A DNA stretch of 64,000 nt from Promethearchaeota archaeon (GCA_019894875.1 JAGXNR010000007.1:7915-71914), one strand, 5' to 3'; counted from the first letter of the stretch, positions 17,241-26,453 are shown. Notes: generated by a model from the sequence alone, not told the origin. Made by a program: numbers and translations.

Positions 17241-18581
17241 CTATTTTTGTTTCTCCCATTTCTTCAAATACATTACTTCTGAAAGAGTAGAACCTCTTTT
17301 TATTTCCTCACGGAATCTATTTTCTTTTTCTAACACATCTATTGCGCGATTGGCCATCTCTTGAGCTTTTACTTTTGGAACGACTATTACACCCGAATCA
17401 TCCCCAACTATCCAATCTCCTGGATCTACTTTTTTACCCGCACATATAATACTCACATTAATTTCACCGAGACCTCTTGGTTCACCCGCTGTGGGTGTGA
17501 AATGTCGAGCGAATATAGGGAGTTTAATTTTCCGAATATCATCAATATCTCGTACTCCTCCATCGATGATTACTCCCGAAATACCTTTAACTTTGCAGCT
17601 CCATGATGCTAATTCACCCCATACGGCATCTCTCCCTTCACAGGCATCAATAACAATAACATCACCCTTATTTGCAACTTCTATTGACTCAACCGGTTTA
17701 CTCCAATCCCCATTGTAAGCTCTTACAGTTACAGCTTGTCCAACGAATTTCAAGGGGTGCTCTTCAGTACCTATCCATACTGGTTTTAATCCTTGCAATT
17801 CCCCTGATCTATGCATCGCATCTGAAATATTTGGGCAAGATACCATCATCAATGCTTCTCTAATCTGTGACTCATCATATTTTTTGAATAATTCCGATTT
17901 TATTGGTTTTGCAGATTCAATTGCTTTGATAATATTCCTCGCTGATTCCTCGGGACTTTTTGCTTTATAGAGAGCGCCACCCACAATTATTACATCAACA
18001 CCTATTTCCTTTGCTTTTGCTGCGGTTTCACTATTGATTCCGCCTGCAATACATAGCCATGTGGTAGGTTTTAAATTTTGCTTTAATTTTTGAGCAATTT
18101 CAAGCGTTTTTTCCCCGCCATAAATTACCTGCTGATCAACTCCTACATGCGAGACAAACATATTAATACCTAATTCCTCTAACTCTAGAGCCCTTTCAAT
18201 TATCCTATCTTCTGGAATATCAATTGTATCACATCCAAGCATAACACCATATTGCTTTGCAGCCTGAACTGCCTCTGTGACAGAGTGATTATCGCTTCCC
18301 CCTAACATAAAAACAACTTTTGCTCCAGATTTAGCAGCAATCTCGATCTCCGCAGAACCCCCATCTACTGTTTTCATATCAGCTACGATTACTTTACCTG
18401 GAAAATTTTTATGTAAGGATCTGACCGCGTTCATTCCTTCAGATTTTATTAAAGGAGTTCCTGCTTCTATCCAATCCACACCTCCTTTGACAGCTTCTTC
18501 AGCAATCTGTAATGCTCTATGTAAATTTATAACATCTAGAGCGATTTGGATGAATGGTTTATTATCTCTTTTTCTTAGCAT
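17241..18581 (-). CDS. Bifunctional 3-hexulose-6-phosphate synthase / RraA-like protein
   Basis: The 446-residue protein fuses two domains. Residues about 1-212 form an OMP-decarboxylase-type barrel like Hps, with GVDWIEAGTPLIKSEGMNAV, VADMKTVDGG and the phosphate-binding IIVGGALYKA. Residues about 225-440 form an RraA/4-hydroxy-4-methyl-2-oxoglutarate-aldolase-like domain with GVIIDGGVRDIDDIRK. Hps condenses formaldehyde with ribulose 5-phosphate; in archaea without an oxidative pentose phosphate pathway the reverse reaction supplies pentoses. The RraA-like half may be an aldolase or decarboxylase. The ATG is preceded by a GGGAAAAATT stretch. No Phi (hexulose isomerase) gene is adjacent. Confidence 0.88.
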   Translation of the reverse strand: MLRKRDNKPFIQIALDVINLHRALQIAEEAVKGGVDWIEAGTPLIKSEGMNAVRSLHKNFPGKVIVADMKTVDGGSAEIEIAAKSGAKVVFMLGGSDNHSVTEAVQAAKQYGVMLGCDTIDIPEDRIIERALELEELGINMFVSHVGVDQQVIYGGEKTLEIAQKLKQNLKPTTWLCIAGGINSETAAKAKEIGVDVIIVGGALYKAKSPEESARNIIKAIESAKPIKSELFKKYDESQIREALMMVSCPNISDAMHRSGELQGLKPVWIGTEEHPLKFVGQAVTVRAYNGDWSKPVESIEVANKGDVIVIDACEGRDAVWGELASWSCKVKGISGVIIDGGVRDIDDIRKIKLPIFARHFTPTAGEPRGLGEINVSIICAGKKVDPGDWIVGDDSGVIVVPKVKAQEMANRAIDVLEKENRFREEIKRGSTLSEVMYLKKWEKQK

Positions 18582-18890
18582 AATTTTTCCCTTTTCATTA
18601 ATTCAATGAATCATTTGTTATCGTTTAGGAATAAAGATTTATAAAAATAAAAAGTTTTATCCTTTTCTTCTATTTTCTTACATTTAAGGGTACTCATTTT
18701 TTATATCTACAGCTAAAGAAAAAATATTATCTCGATAACTCATTTAATTATAAGTATTATAACGGAATACGGTTTTATAGATATAAATAAAATTATAAAT
18801 TTGTATTTATAGTTATTATATATATAAGTTTGTATATTTAAGAAAATTGTAAGAAATAATTTAATCTGAATCGGAAACAGTGGACATGTG
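18582..18890. promoter_or_regulatory. Divergent promoter region (309 bp)
   Basis: The spacer between the Hps-RraA gene and the Rab-like GTPase gene is very A+T-rich, with several TATA-like tracts, for example TATATATAAG near 18818-18828 before the GTPase gene. I see no gene, no strong inverted repeat and no RNA-like structure in it. Confidence 0.35.
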
Positions 18891-20570
18891 ATGGCTGAAG
18901 AATACGACTATCTTTTTAAATCTATCGTTGTAGGCGATGGCGGAGTTGGGAAAACTGCCCTAACTCTTCGGTTTAGTAAGGGTTTCTTCACGGAGGATTA
19001 TAAGATGACTATTGGAGTAGATTTCCACGTTAAAACGATCTCTATAGACTCAAATGAAGGGCCAATTCGATCTAAGTTACAAATATGGGATACAGGCGGA
19101 CAAGAACGATTTAGCTCAATTAGACCAATGTATTACAGAGGTTCATTAGGAGCACTACTAATATTTGATCTAACAAATTCATCAAGTTTTGACCATCTTC
19201 CCGGATGGATTGAGGAAGTTAGAGCAAATGTAAAAACCGAGATCCCCTTATTACTTGTCGGAAATAAGAGTGATTTAGTTGATCAGAGAGCTGTTTCTTT
19301 AGAAGAAATAAACATATTCACTCAGGATTTTAATTTGTATTACATGGAGACATCCGCCAAAACAGGTGAAGGTGTTGGTGATTGCTTTTATATTCTTGCT
19401 TGTTTAATGATAGGATCTGGTGTCCCAGATCAGCTTATATCAAATGGTATTATTTTTAATCCAGGACAGATTTCTCCTACGGCTCCTGAAACTTATATCC
19501 CTCCATCAACTCAAATACAAAATATTGATGATTATTCCGCCCCACCTGTTCCAGAACCTTTTTCAACTGCGAACCAAGATCCTTCATTTGAACCTGAACC
19601 AGAATTTGACTATTCCGCTCCTCCAGTCCCAGAACCACCCAATGTCGTGCAATCAAATCTTAACCCTCCTTTTGAGTCAGAAATTGAACCTGAAATCCCT
19701 TTTCCAGAACCTAAGATGGAAGAAAAACCAAAAGCATTTACCGAATTTGAATTTAAGACCCCTGAGGATATATTAGCCGAGGAAGAATCAGAAAGCCATA
19801 TTGGACCAAATATCGAATCTTCTCTTGAATCCCTCACATCATCTAGTAAAGAAACTTATATACCCAAAGCTACTCCCTTTACATCAAACATCCCTGTTCC
19901 GGCACCAGCTCCAGAAGGATTTCAGATAGAACAAGCAACATCTTCATCAGAAAGTAGTTCTGCTTCACCAACCCCATTCTTAACATCTAGGGAACCATCT
20001 CACTCTAAATCTGATTCATTAATAGATTATATGCCCGAACCGATTTATTCCAAAAAGGATAAAAAGAAATTAGAGAAACAAAAGAAGAAAGAGGAAAAGG
20101 ATAGGAAAATTCAAGAAGAAAAAGAACGACAACAGAAATTATTAGAGGAGATGAAAAATGCAAAGAAAGAAAAGAAAGAAAAACCTAAAAAAGAGAAATC
20201 AGAATATCCTGATACTGCTATTTCCCAACCAACTTCAAAAGCTCCTTCCATAAGTGAAGCACCGAAATCTGCCTCACTCTTTCAAGCCTTAACACAGAAA
20301 GATGATGAAAATGAAGAAATTCAGTCATCTTTTGTACCATTTAGTAAAACGGTAGAAACACAAAATCAGGAAAAAAGTAAATTGAGGATAATCCCAAATG
20401 CCGAAAATTTAGAGACTAAACCTAGTTCATTTACACCAATTCAATCAATACCACAAAATCAAAGCAAAAGCTCCTCATCAGATAAAAAAGAACTTATCAT
20501 TTGTAAAAATTGTGGTGCTATGTTGTCTTCTGATTATGCTTTTTGCAATAAATGCGGAAGTCAGTTATAG
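18891..20570 (+). CDS. Rab-like GTPase with long disordered tail and C-terminal zinc ribbon
   Basis: Residues 1-175 form a complete Rab/Ras-type GTPase: P-loop GDGGVGKT (15-22), switch I threonine T40, WDTGGQE (66-72), NKSD (125-128) and SAK (155-157). Residues about 190-390 are Pro/Glu/Ser-rich and low-complexity, with a repeated unit (YSAPPVPEP, twice). A Lys/Glu-rich helical block follows (about 385-435), then more disorder, and finally a zinc ribbon (CKNCGAMLSSDYAFCNKCG). No prenylation cysteine is present. The start is ATG at 18891, directly after a GTG. The switch elements look functional; the tail suggests a scaffold or membrane/partner recruitment role. It is convergent with another zinc-ribbon gene 44 bases away. 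Confidence 0.88.
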   Translation: MAEEYDYLFKSIVVGDGGVGKTALTLRFSKGFFTEDYKMTIGVDFHVKTISIDSNEGPIRSKLQIWDTGGQERFSSIRPMYYRGSLGALLIFDLTNSSSFDHLPGWIEEVRANVKTEIPLLLVGNKSDLVDQRAVSLEEINIFTQDFNLYYMETSAKTGEGVGDCFYILACLMIGSGVPDQLISNGIIFNPGQISPTAPETYIPPSTQIQNIDDYSAPPVPEPFSTANQDPSFEPEPEFDYSAPPVPEPPNVVQSNLNPPFESEIEPEIPFPEPKMEEKPKAFTEFEFKTPEDILAEEESESHIGPNIESSLESLTSSSKETYIPKATPFTSNIPVPAPAPEGFQIEQATSSSESSSASPTPFLTSREPSHSKSDSLIDYMPEPIYSKKDKKKLEKQKKKEEKDRKIQEEKERQQKLLEEMKNAKKEKKEKPKKEKSEYPDTAISQPTSKAPSISEAPKSASLFQALTQKDDENEEIQSSFVPFSKTVETQNQEKSKLRIIPNAENLETKPSSFTPIQSIPQNQSKSSSSDKKELIICKNCGAMLSSDYAFCNKCGSQL

Positions 20571-20614
20571 ATAATTACCGAAAATGATTCATGTTCATTT
20601 TAATCCTCTGCAGA

Positions 20615-21394
20615 TTATAGATCTTTTCCGCATATAGGACAAATACTCCACATCTTCTTAATTTTAGAGTTACAATGAGTACAAATCTTTAACTCAGGAT
20701 CGATTGTAGTCTGAGGTTTCCCAAAAATCGTTAAATTATTTAAAGAAGGTTTTGGGGGATTATTCACGACATCAGATTTACTTAGCTCTTGAGATACCTC
20801 TGTAGAGGATTTTATCACTTTTCTAGTAACTTGAGTTTTCGGTATTTGAGATACTACTGGATCTTTAGCATAACTTTGAGGCTTAATTTTTGTTTCCCTA
20901 ATTTTTCCTTTTAATTCATTTCTTTCAAGCTCTGAGGGTTTTTCTTCGGGTTCCCCAACTGAAACTCCTACTTTATAATAAAAATATTTGTTATCATTGT
21001 TTTCGATAATTTTTTCTCCATCTTCTAAATGAACCTCTATATAATAAATAATAATTGCACCCGCTGGAATTTCGGCAATTTCAGCTAGATAAAAATCAGT
21101 TTTTGAGTCCATAAGCATCTGATACCACGATTTTCCTTGATCAGCACTAAAAATTAAATTGACTTTCAGAATTGCTCTATTAAAATCTTCTTCTGTTATC
21201 TTTACAACAATCTTAATCGTTTTTTTATGTGTTTCGGTTGACGGAGTAAATGCTTTTGCCTCCAATTCATCCCATGCTGTCCCGCATTTTGGACAGTTAG
21301 TAAACCAATTAGGATATTCGAAACCACATTTAGCACAATTTTTGGTAAAATATCGAGCGGTCTTTATCCCTAAAGCTTTTTTATCTTTCCCCAT
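20615..21394 (-). CDS. Double zinc-ribbon protein with central beta domain
   Basis: The 259-residue protein has an N-terminal zinc ribbon (CAKCGFEYPNWFTNCPKCG, residues about 18-37). A central beta-sandwich-looking domain follows (about 58-145; KVNLIFSADQGKSWYQML, EIPAGAIIIYYIEVH), then a Lys/Ser-rich linker and a C-terminal zinc ribbon (CTHCNSKIKKMWSICPICG). The central part resembles Ig- or carbohydrate-binding-like folds, but I cannot name a family. Its tail ribbon is similar in layout to that of the Rab-like GTPase encoded opposite, which hints that both act together. No signal peptide is present. Confidence 0.7.
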   Translation of the reverse strand: MGKDKKALGIKTARYFTKNCAKCGFEYPNWFTNCPKCGTAWDELEAKAFTPSTETHKKTIKIVVKITEEDFNRAILKVNLIFSADQGKSWYQMLMDSKTDFYLAEIAEIPAGAIIIYYIEVHLEDGEKIIENNDNKYFYYKVGVSVGEPEEKPSELERNELKGKIRETKIKPQSYAKDPVVSQIPKTQVTRKVIKSSTEVSQELSKSDVVNNPPKPSLNNLTIFGKPQTTIDPELKICTHCNSKIKKMWSICPICGKDL

Positions 21395-21611
21395 ATTCTT
21401 AAATCAAACTTTATGAAATTAAACTCCCAAATAAATTTTTTCTAAATAGTAAATAGTAAGAATTACTAAATATATTTTTTCATAGATGTTATAATTTAGC
21501 GCATTAGAATCCATTAGAACAGTAATTAGATGAGAGGAAAAAAAAAGAATTATTTTTGTGGATCTTAAAATTTGGATTATAATTCAAAACAAAAAAAGAT
21601 AAAAAGTTAGT

Positions 21612-21929
21612 TTAGCAAAATCGGATTGAATCTCTTTTAGTAAATTTATCAAAAACTTTTTTTATCTCTTCTCCTAAATCTATTTTATAATGATTTGCTA
21701 TGCAAATTATGGAAAATAGAAGATCTGCTAATTCTTCTCCTAATTCTAAATTCTTTATACCAGATTTTTTAGGTTTATATCCCTCGAGTGAATTAATCTC
21801 TCTGGATACTTCCCCTAATTCTTCCATAGCAGCACAAACCATTGATAAGGGTGGCCAATATCCACCATGTTCGTGGATCCACTTATCAACCATTTCTTGC
21901 AATTCTATTAATGAATTCTTTGTAACCAT
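21612..21929 (-). CDS. MazG-like nucleotide pyrophosphohydrolase
   Basis: The 105-residue protein has a single MazG domain with the metal-binding helix motifs EELGEVSREI and GEELADLLFSIICIA. These contain the acidic residues that bind Mg2+ in all-alpha NTP pyrophosphatases. Members hydrolyse non-canonical or excess (d)NTPs to NMP and pyrophosphate. It lies 47 bases downstream of the anaerobic ribonucleotide reductase gene on the same strand, so the pair may be cotranscribed and cooperate in dNTP supply and clean-up. Confidence 0.88.
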   Translation of the reverse strand: MVTKNSLIELQEMVDKWIHEHGGYWPPLSMVCAAMEELGEVSREINSLEGYKPKKSGIKNLELGEELADLLFSIICIANHYKIDLGEEIKKVFDKFTKRDSIRFC

Positions 21930-21976
21930 AATATGAAATAGTATTGGGGTATATTTATAAAATAGAAAATAAAAAG

Positions 21977-24112
21977 CTAGTGAAAAAGAGATTCTCTTTT
22001 ACGCGCTTCCCATTCTGCTCTCTTACCCGGATTATATCTATTTACTTCACTATAATAACCTGTGACTCTTGAATACACTTTTACATCTTTTGAATAACAT
22101 TGTGGGCAATGAAATTGAGTACCTCTAATCATTTTCCTACAGGAAGGACAATAAATGAAATCAGAGGTATAAGCAAAATAGGCAGTGTTAGTATTCAGAC
22201 AGATGTTTTTTGTCAGTTCCCATAAACCATATTTATCTGGCTTTTGTTCACCAAGCCAAATGTGAGTAATAACACCACCATTTACTATCGGGTGAAATTC
22301 TCCTTGTTTTCTAATTCTCTCTGATAAAGAAATATCTGCATCATATCTAAAATGATCTGAATTCGTGTAATAAGCAGAATTACCGTGCGATTGAGGGATT
22401 GCTTTTTTTGGAAAATGTTTTAAATCTAATTTTGCTAAACGATTAGATGTTGATTCAGAAGGTTGTTCCCAGAGGGAATAATATTTTTTATCTCTTTCTG
22501 TCATTGTATTGCATTTTGCAACCATATAATTTAAAATTCTTTTTCCAAGATTGTATGATGTATCGTCCTCATGTAATTCATAACCAGTTAAACTTTTTAC
22601 AGCTTCATTTAATCCTGTAAAACCGATCGATAGATTTTGATCTTTAATATTAAAAATGGGTTTCCCTTCAATTTTTCCACTGCATAATGGTAAATGGCCT
22701 GTTTTTAACCGTTTTTCCATTAAGGCCCATTTTTTCCTTAAAATTCTGGCAGAAAGTTCCATCTTCTCATCTAATATCTTAAAATACGCATCTTCATTTT
22801 CAGAAAGATAGGAATATCGAGGCAAATTTAAACTTACGGATTGTAATGAACCGATGGTAACATAGTTTTCCCATACGTTGAAATTTTTCCTCTCTTCAGG
22901 ATCGAGGTTGCATTGCTCGATTATTTGATTACCACTTAAAAACTTTCTGCAACATTGACTATGAATCTCATCCGGCATCCATTCTGGACACATATTTAGA
23001 AAATAGGGCGTTCCCATTGTGGCAGCTTCTTCCATAAGTTTTAAGTAAGATGGCTCAAATTCTCGAAGCCATTCTTTTTTAATCTTTATCTCATGTTTCG
23101 GAAAAGCAAAAAGTTTTCCGTTATGATCGCCTTGAATATAAACATCAGTTAAAGCATCAAAAAGTTGAAGGCACTCATCTAGATAATCTCCATAAACCCC
23201 GCCAATCTGTCCATGAGGTCCAACTGCTGGAATGTTCAATAAGCCTTCAGGTACTGTTGGGGTGCATGAAATCGAAGTAAAAGGTACTTGCCCACCTCTT
23301 GCAGCAAAAATCTGATTGGTTTCAAAAATTAAACATTGCATTGATTGCTCTATTTCTCTCTCAGAAATACCACGCGCATAAGGAGCCAAAAAGGTGGTTA
23401 TATAATCATAACCTTGACCTCCACTGAATTCTCCTTGAATAATGCCTAGCCATTTAGCTAAGTGCGTAACAGCAACTCTTAAGCTACCCGCTGGTCCGGA
23501 TTTACTACAATGAACCCAACTCTCAACTGGCGGTAAACCATGCTGAAGAATCATCCGTGGATCCCATTCTTGACAAAATGGACGTAAATCAAAATAACGA
23601 AGCATATGAACATGAATATCCCCAAATAGATGAGCGTGGGCTTCCTCTGAATCTAAAATCCTTAACAATGCATATTCATCAGATAACCTATTTGCAGCCC
23701 AATGATGGATACTTTCAGGATTCATATCTTGATTCGCGTTTTCATCAACCCCATATTCTAAAATTGCTTCATAATCCATTAATGGCATTCCGATTCTTGT
23801 ATATATCTTTCGTTCTTCTTCAAAGTGTTGTTCTGATAAAATTGAACAGACTATTTCTCTAATATGAGGACCAGACAGGAATCGTATTCCGGATGAAATT
23901 ATTCTCCTAACTACGAGTTCAGTAATTTTATCTGCAGATTTTTGTTCTAAACTGGTTTCTCTAATAAGACTTTGTTCAATTTTTACAGGATCAAAAACTA
24001 CAACATCTCCTTCTGTACGAAAAACTTGAGGTAGTAATTTTGTCAAATATTTTCGATTTATTTTTTCTTTTTTTTTCTCATTTATTGTTTTTGGATCTGA
24101 TACCACTACCAC
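21977..24112 (-). CDS. nrdD: Anaerobic ribonucleoside-triphosphate reductase
   Basis: The 711-residue class III reductase makes dNTPs from NTPs without oxygen. It has an N-terminal ATP-cone (residues about 20-115) for allosteric control and the large glycyl-radical barrel. The C-terminal zinc site is CPSC...CPQC, and the glycyl-radical loop is RVTGYYSEVNRYNPGK with G685 as the radical glycine. The start is GTG; no in-frame ATG lies nearby. The activating enzyme NrdG, often the next gene, is not adjacent, and the radical SAM proteins in this window do not look like NrdG. It probably forms an operon with the MazG gene downstream. Confidence 0.95.
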   Translation of the reverse strand: MVVVSDPKTINEKKKEKINRKYLTKLLPQVFRTEGDVVVFDPVKIEQSLIRETSLEQKSADKITELVVRRIISSGIRFLSGPHIREIVCSILSEQHFEEERKIYTRIGMPLMDYEAILEYGVDENANQDMNPESIHHWAANRLSDEYALLRILDSEEAHAHLFGDIHVHMLRYFDLRPFCQEWDPRMILQHGLPPVESWVHCSKSGPAGSLRVAVTHLAKWLGIIQGEFSGGQGYDYITTFLAPYARGISEREIEQSMQCLIFETNQIFAARGGQVPFTSISCTPTVPEGLLNIPAVGPHGQIGGVYGDYLDECLQLFDALTDVYIQGDHNGKLFAFPKHEIKIKKEWLREFEPSYLKLMEEAATMGTPYFLNMCPEWMPDEIHSQCCRKFLSGNQIIEQCNLDPEERKNFNVWENYVTIGSLQSVSLNLPRYSYLSENEDAYFKILDEKMELSARILRKKWALMEKRLKTGHLPLCSGKIEGKPIFNIKDQNLSIGFTGLNEAVKSLTGYELHEDDTSYNLGKRILNYMVAKCNTMTERDKKYYSLWEQPSESTSNRLAKLDLKHFPKKAIPQSHGNSAYYTNSDHFRYDADISLSERIRKQGEFHPIVNGGVITHIWLGEQKPDKYGLWELTKNICLNTNTAYFAYTSDFIYCPSCRKMIRGTQFHCPQCYSKDVKVYSRVTGYYSEVNRYNPGKRAEWEARKRESLFH

Positions 24113-24538
24113 TATTAAGCATCTCTTTTTAGTTTCTGGTAAACACTAACAATAAAGAACTACGATTTGTGATCTATTATAGTACAAGATTTTGTCGGGG
24201 GCGTGAGTGGAATTAAGAGAATTATTAATTCTTTATTATCGTTAATACTTTACCTCTTTTGATATAAAAATTTATTTGTTTTTACAATATAAAGTTATTT
24301 TATTAACACTTTATTTGCATTCTCTTTCTTTGACTATCTATTTTCAAGAAAAATTCATAATTTTTTGGAGTCTAATTGATTTCTAATTTTTTATTTCAGT
24401 CATTCCCAGCATTATAAAATTTTGTCGAAGAAATTACAATTTTTCATTGATATTACTAGGATAAAATTACAGAGAAGCTAGTTATAAAGCTATTTAAACA
24501 AAAAATTTTTCAGAGTGAAATCCTTGAGTTAAACTATC
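24113..24538. other. 426-bp intergenic region
   Basis: The spacer lies between the divergent NrdD and cupin genes. It is A+T-rich apart from a short G-rich patch near 24196-24210 (TCGGGGGCGTGAG). I found no reading frame of note, no strong inverted repeat and no tRNA-like structure. It presumably holds both promoters. Confidence 0.4.
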
Positions 24539-24868
24539 ATGCCACCAAATATTATGAATAAGTTAGATGTTCAACCAAAAAAATTATTGGAAGGAGTTTA
24601 TCGAAGAACATTAGTATATGATAATAACCTTATGCTATGTCATTTCACTCTTGAGAAAAATGCTGAGATCCCGCTACACAGTCATAAGGAACACCAAATA
24701 GGGTATATTTTAAAAGGAAAGCTGAAATTTCTGACAGAAAATCGTGATTTTATATGTGGGGAAGGAGATAGTTATATTTTCAATTCTAATGAAAAACACG
24801 GCGCGATAATGTTAGAAGATTCTGAAGTAATTGATGTGTTTAATCCTGCCAGAGAGGACTATAAATGA
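24539..24868 (+). CDS. Single-domain cupin protein
   Basis: The 109-residue protein folds as one cupin barrel. Motif 1 contains the metal-binding HSHKEHQIGYILKG near residue 46, and motif 2 reads GDSYIFNSNEKHGAIM near residue 80. Small cupins of this kind bind a metal and a small ligand; enzymatic activity cannot be assigned. The ATG start is clear. It follows the 426-bp spacer and is convergent with a small membrane protein gene. Confidence 0.8.
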   Translation: MPPNIMNKLDVQPKKLLEGVYRRTLVYDNNLMLCHFTLEKNAEIPLHSHKEHQIGYILKGKLKFLTENRDFICGEGDSYIFNSNEKHGAIMLEDSEVIDVFNPAREDYK

Positions 24869-24914
24869 CTTGTAATAAATTTATTGAATTAATAAATGAA
24901 AAAGGAAGCAAATT

Positions 24915-25268
24915 TCACCATTGATATGCGGCAACAGCAAAAATGGCAATTATACACAGTAAAAATTCACCTAATAACCAATCAAGAAAAAATGTTTGTT
25001 TCTTTTCAGGATTTTTATTAATTTTCGTTGCCAATCCAAAACTTACCGCGGAGTTTGTCCCGATAAAAATAATAAAACTAAAAGTCATTTCATCTAAAGT
25101 TAACGTTAAAATGTTAAAGATATCATCAAAAATTACCCAACCCGCCATAAAAACCCCGAGTCCCAACAGGAACATCCAACCAGAAAATTGAATGATTTTT
25201 TCAAATTTAATATCTACTTCTGAAATAACTCTTTTCCGATCAATCTGTTTTTTTCTAACTTTCGACAT
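24915..25268 (-). CDS. Small membrane protein with three transmembrane segments
   Basis: The 117-residue protein has a Lys/Arg-rich N-terminus (KVRKKQIDRKR) followed by three hydrophobic segments at about residues 30-50, 58-80 and 95-115. The positive N-terminal end should stay in the cytoplasm. I recognise no family. It is convergent with the cupin gene and about 90 bases downstream of the NAC gene on the same strand. Confidence 0.6.
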   Translation of the reverse strand: MSKVRKKQIDRKRVISEVDIKFEKIIQFSGWMFLLGLGVFMAGWVIFDDIFNILTLTLDEMTFSFIIFIGTNSAVSFGLATKINKNPEKKQTFFLDWLLGEFLLCIIAIFAVAAYQW

Positions 25269-25356
25269 TTCTTTATCAATTAATCTTCTTTGGGAATAAT
25301 AAAAATTTTATAATTCTTATTGTTTATTATTTCTTGATTCTGAAATTGTATCTCTT

Positions 25357-25851
25357 TTAATTTCGATTTTTTAAGAATAAAATTGCCTTTGCAATATCCC
25401 CATTACATTCCTTTAATACCGATTCTGCTTCCTTTATATCTACATTTGCTTGAGCTGCTACCAACATTATGTCATTCTCGGTTATTGTAGGTTTAATTTC
25501 AGTAGTTTCCATTATCTCCCCATTTTCAATATCTTTATCCGACATGACTGTAATTGCGTCTGAAGAAAGTTCATCTGCTTGTCCTATTATTTGATAAATT
25601 TCCTGACCTGCTTGTTTCATGAGAATAACTTCAGGTTGTTCTAGTATGAGTGTTTTTTCTGTTCCTTCGATTATAACTCTTGTTGCTTCGATTTGATCCA
25701 TCTCAACACCTTGCTGTTGCATTCTTCTTCGCATCTGTCTTGAGCCAAATTGAGCTCCTTCTCTCTTTTTGACAGTTTGAGGGCGTTTAGGTTTACTTTT
25801 AATTTTATCTTGCATTTCTTTTGGCAGTTTTACCAAGCTACTCACATTCAA
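25357..25851 (-). CDS. nac: Nascent polypeptide-associated complex protein (NAC, archaeal alpha type)
   Basis: The 164-residue protein has a basic ribosome-binding stretch (GAQFGSRQMRRRMQQQGVEM), the NAC domain (IIEGTEKTLILEQPEVILMKQAGQEIYQIIGQA) and a C-terminal UBA domain (AAQANVDIKEAESVLKECNGDI). Archaeal NAC forms a homodimer that shields nascent chains at the ribosome exit. It is longer than the usual archaeal form of about 115 residues, owing to an N-terminal extension and an acidic linker before the UBA. The start is uncertain: TTG at 25851, GTG at 25845 or ATG at 25815 are all possible. The PUA-domain gene lies 36 bases upstream in the same direction. Confidence 0.9.
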   Translation of the reverse strand: MNVSSLVKLPKEMQDKIKSKPKRPQTVKKREGAQFGSRQMRRRMQQQGVEMDQIEATRVIIEGTEKTLILEQPEVILMKQAGQEIYQIIGQADELSSDAITVMSDKDIENGEIMETTEIKPTITENDIMLVAAQANVDIKEAESVLKECNGDIAKAILFLKNRN

Positions 25852-25887
25852 ATATAATTAACATATTATTATATAATAAATTACAAT

Positions 25888-26379
25888 TTAAATTTTTGAT
25901 TTATATACCCCTTTCCGTACGTTTACCGCAATCCCACTTGAAAAAGATTTTACATATATTTTTGGTAATTTTAATCTCCCAATAGCTAATAATTCATCAT
26001 CTTGATTAACCACGATAACCTCATCTAATGGTCTTAAATTTTCATCAATATCAACAACGTGTTTGCAGAACACATTCCTCCCTTTTTTTATGAATTCAGA
26101 AATCTCGTTTAATACAACAACTCTCAACTTAGGTGCTCCGAAATTATTTATAATAATTCGAGCTGAATGTATACTTAAAGTAAAGAATCCATTATTAGGC
26201 CGTAATGTAAGTATTAAATTATTCTCTAGAAAAATATATCGAATTTTTTGAGTAGCGGAAGATCTTTCAATACGAATACTGTTGATATCTTTGAATAACA
26301 AATTTGTTATTCCTTTCCCAAATTGATAATCTGAAATTGCTTTTACTTGTCTTAAGCCTAATATAAGCGTATTATCCAT
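25888..26379 (-). CDS. PUA domain protein (archaeosine-transglycosylase-tail type)
   Basis: The 163-residue protein has a pre-PUA region of about 85 residues and a C-terminal PUA domain (APKLRVVVLNEISEFIKKGRNVFCKHVVDIDENLRPLDEVIVVN...GRLKLP). This resembles the C-terminal part of archaeal tRNA-guanine transglycosylase. Such stand-alone proteins are thought to bind RNA, often tRNA or rRNA. It is 36 bases upstream of the NAC gene, a pairing that suggests a role in translation. The ATG start is clear. Confidence 0.85.
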   Translation of the reverse strand: MDNTLILGLRQVKAISDYQFGKGITNLLFKDINSIRIERSSATQKIRYIFLENNLILTLRPNNGFFTLSIHSARIIINNFGAPKLRVVVLNEISEFIKKGRNVFCKHVVDIDENLRPLDEVIVVNQDDELLAIGRLKLPKIYVKSFSSGIAVNVRKGVYKSKI

Positions 26380-26453
26380 TTGTAATAAGAAATAAAAAGT
26401 TATTTATATTAGAAGAAGTAGTAAGAACATAAATAAATTATAGTCTAGACTTA

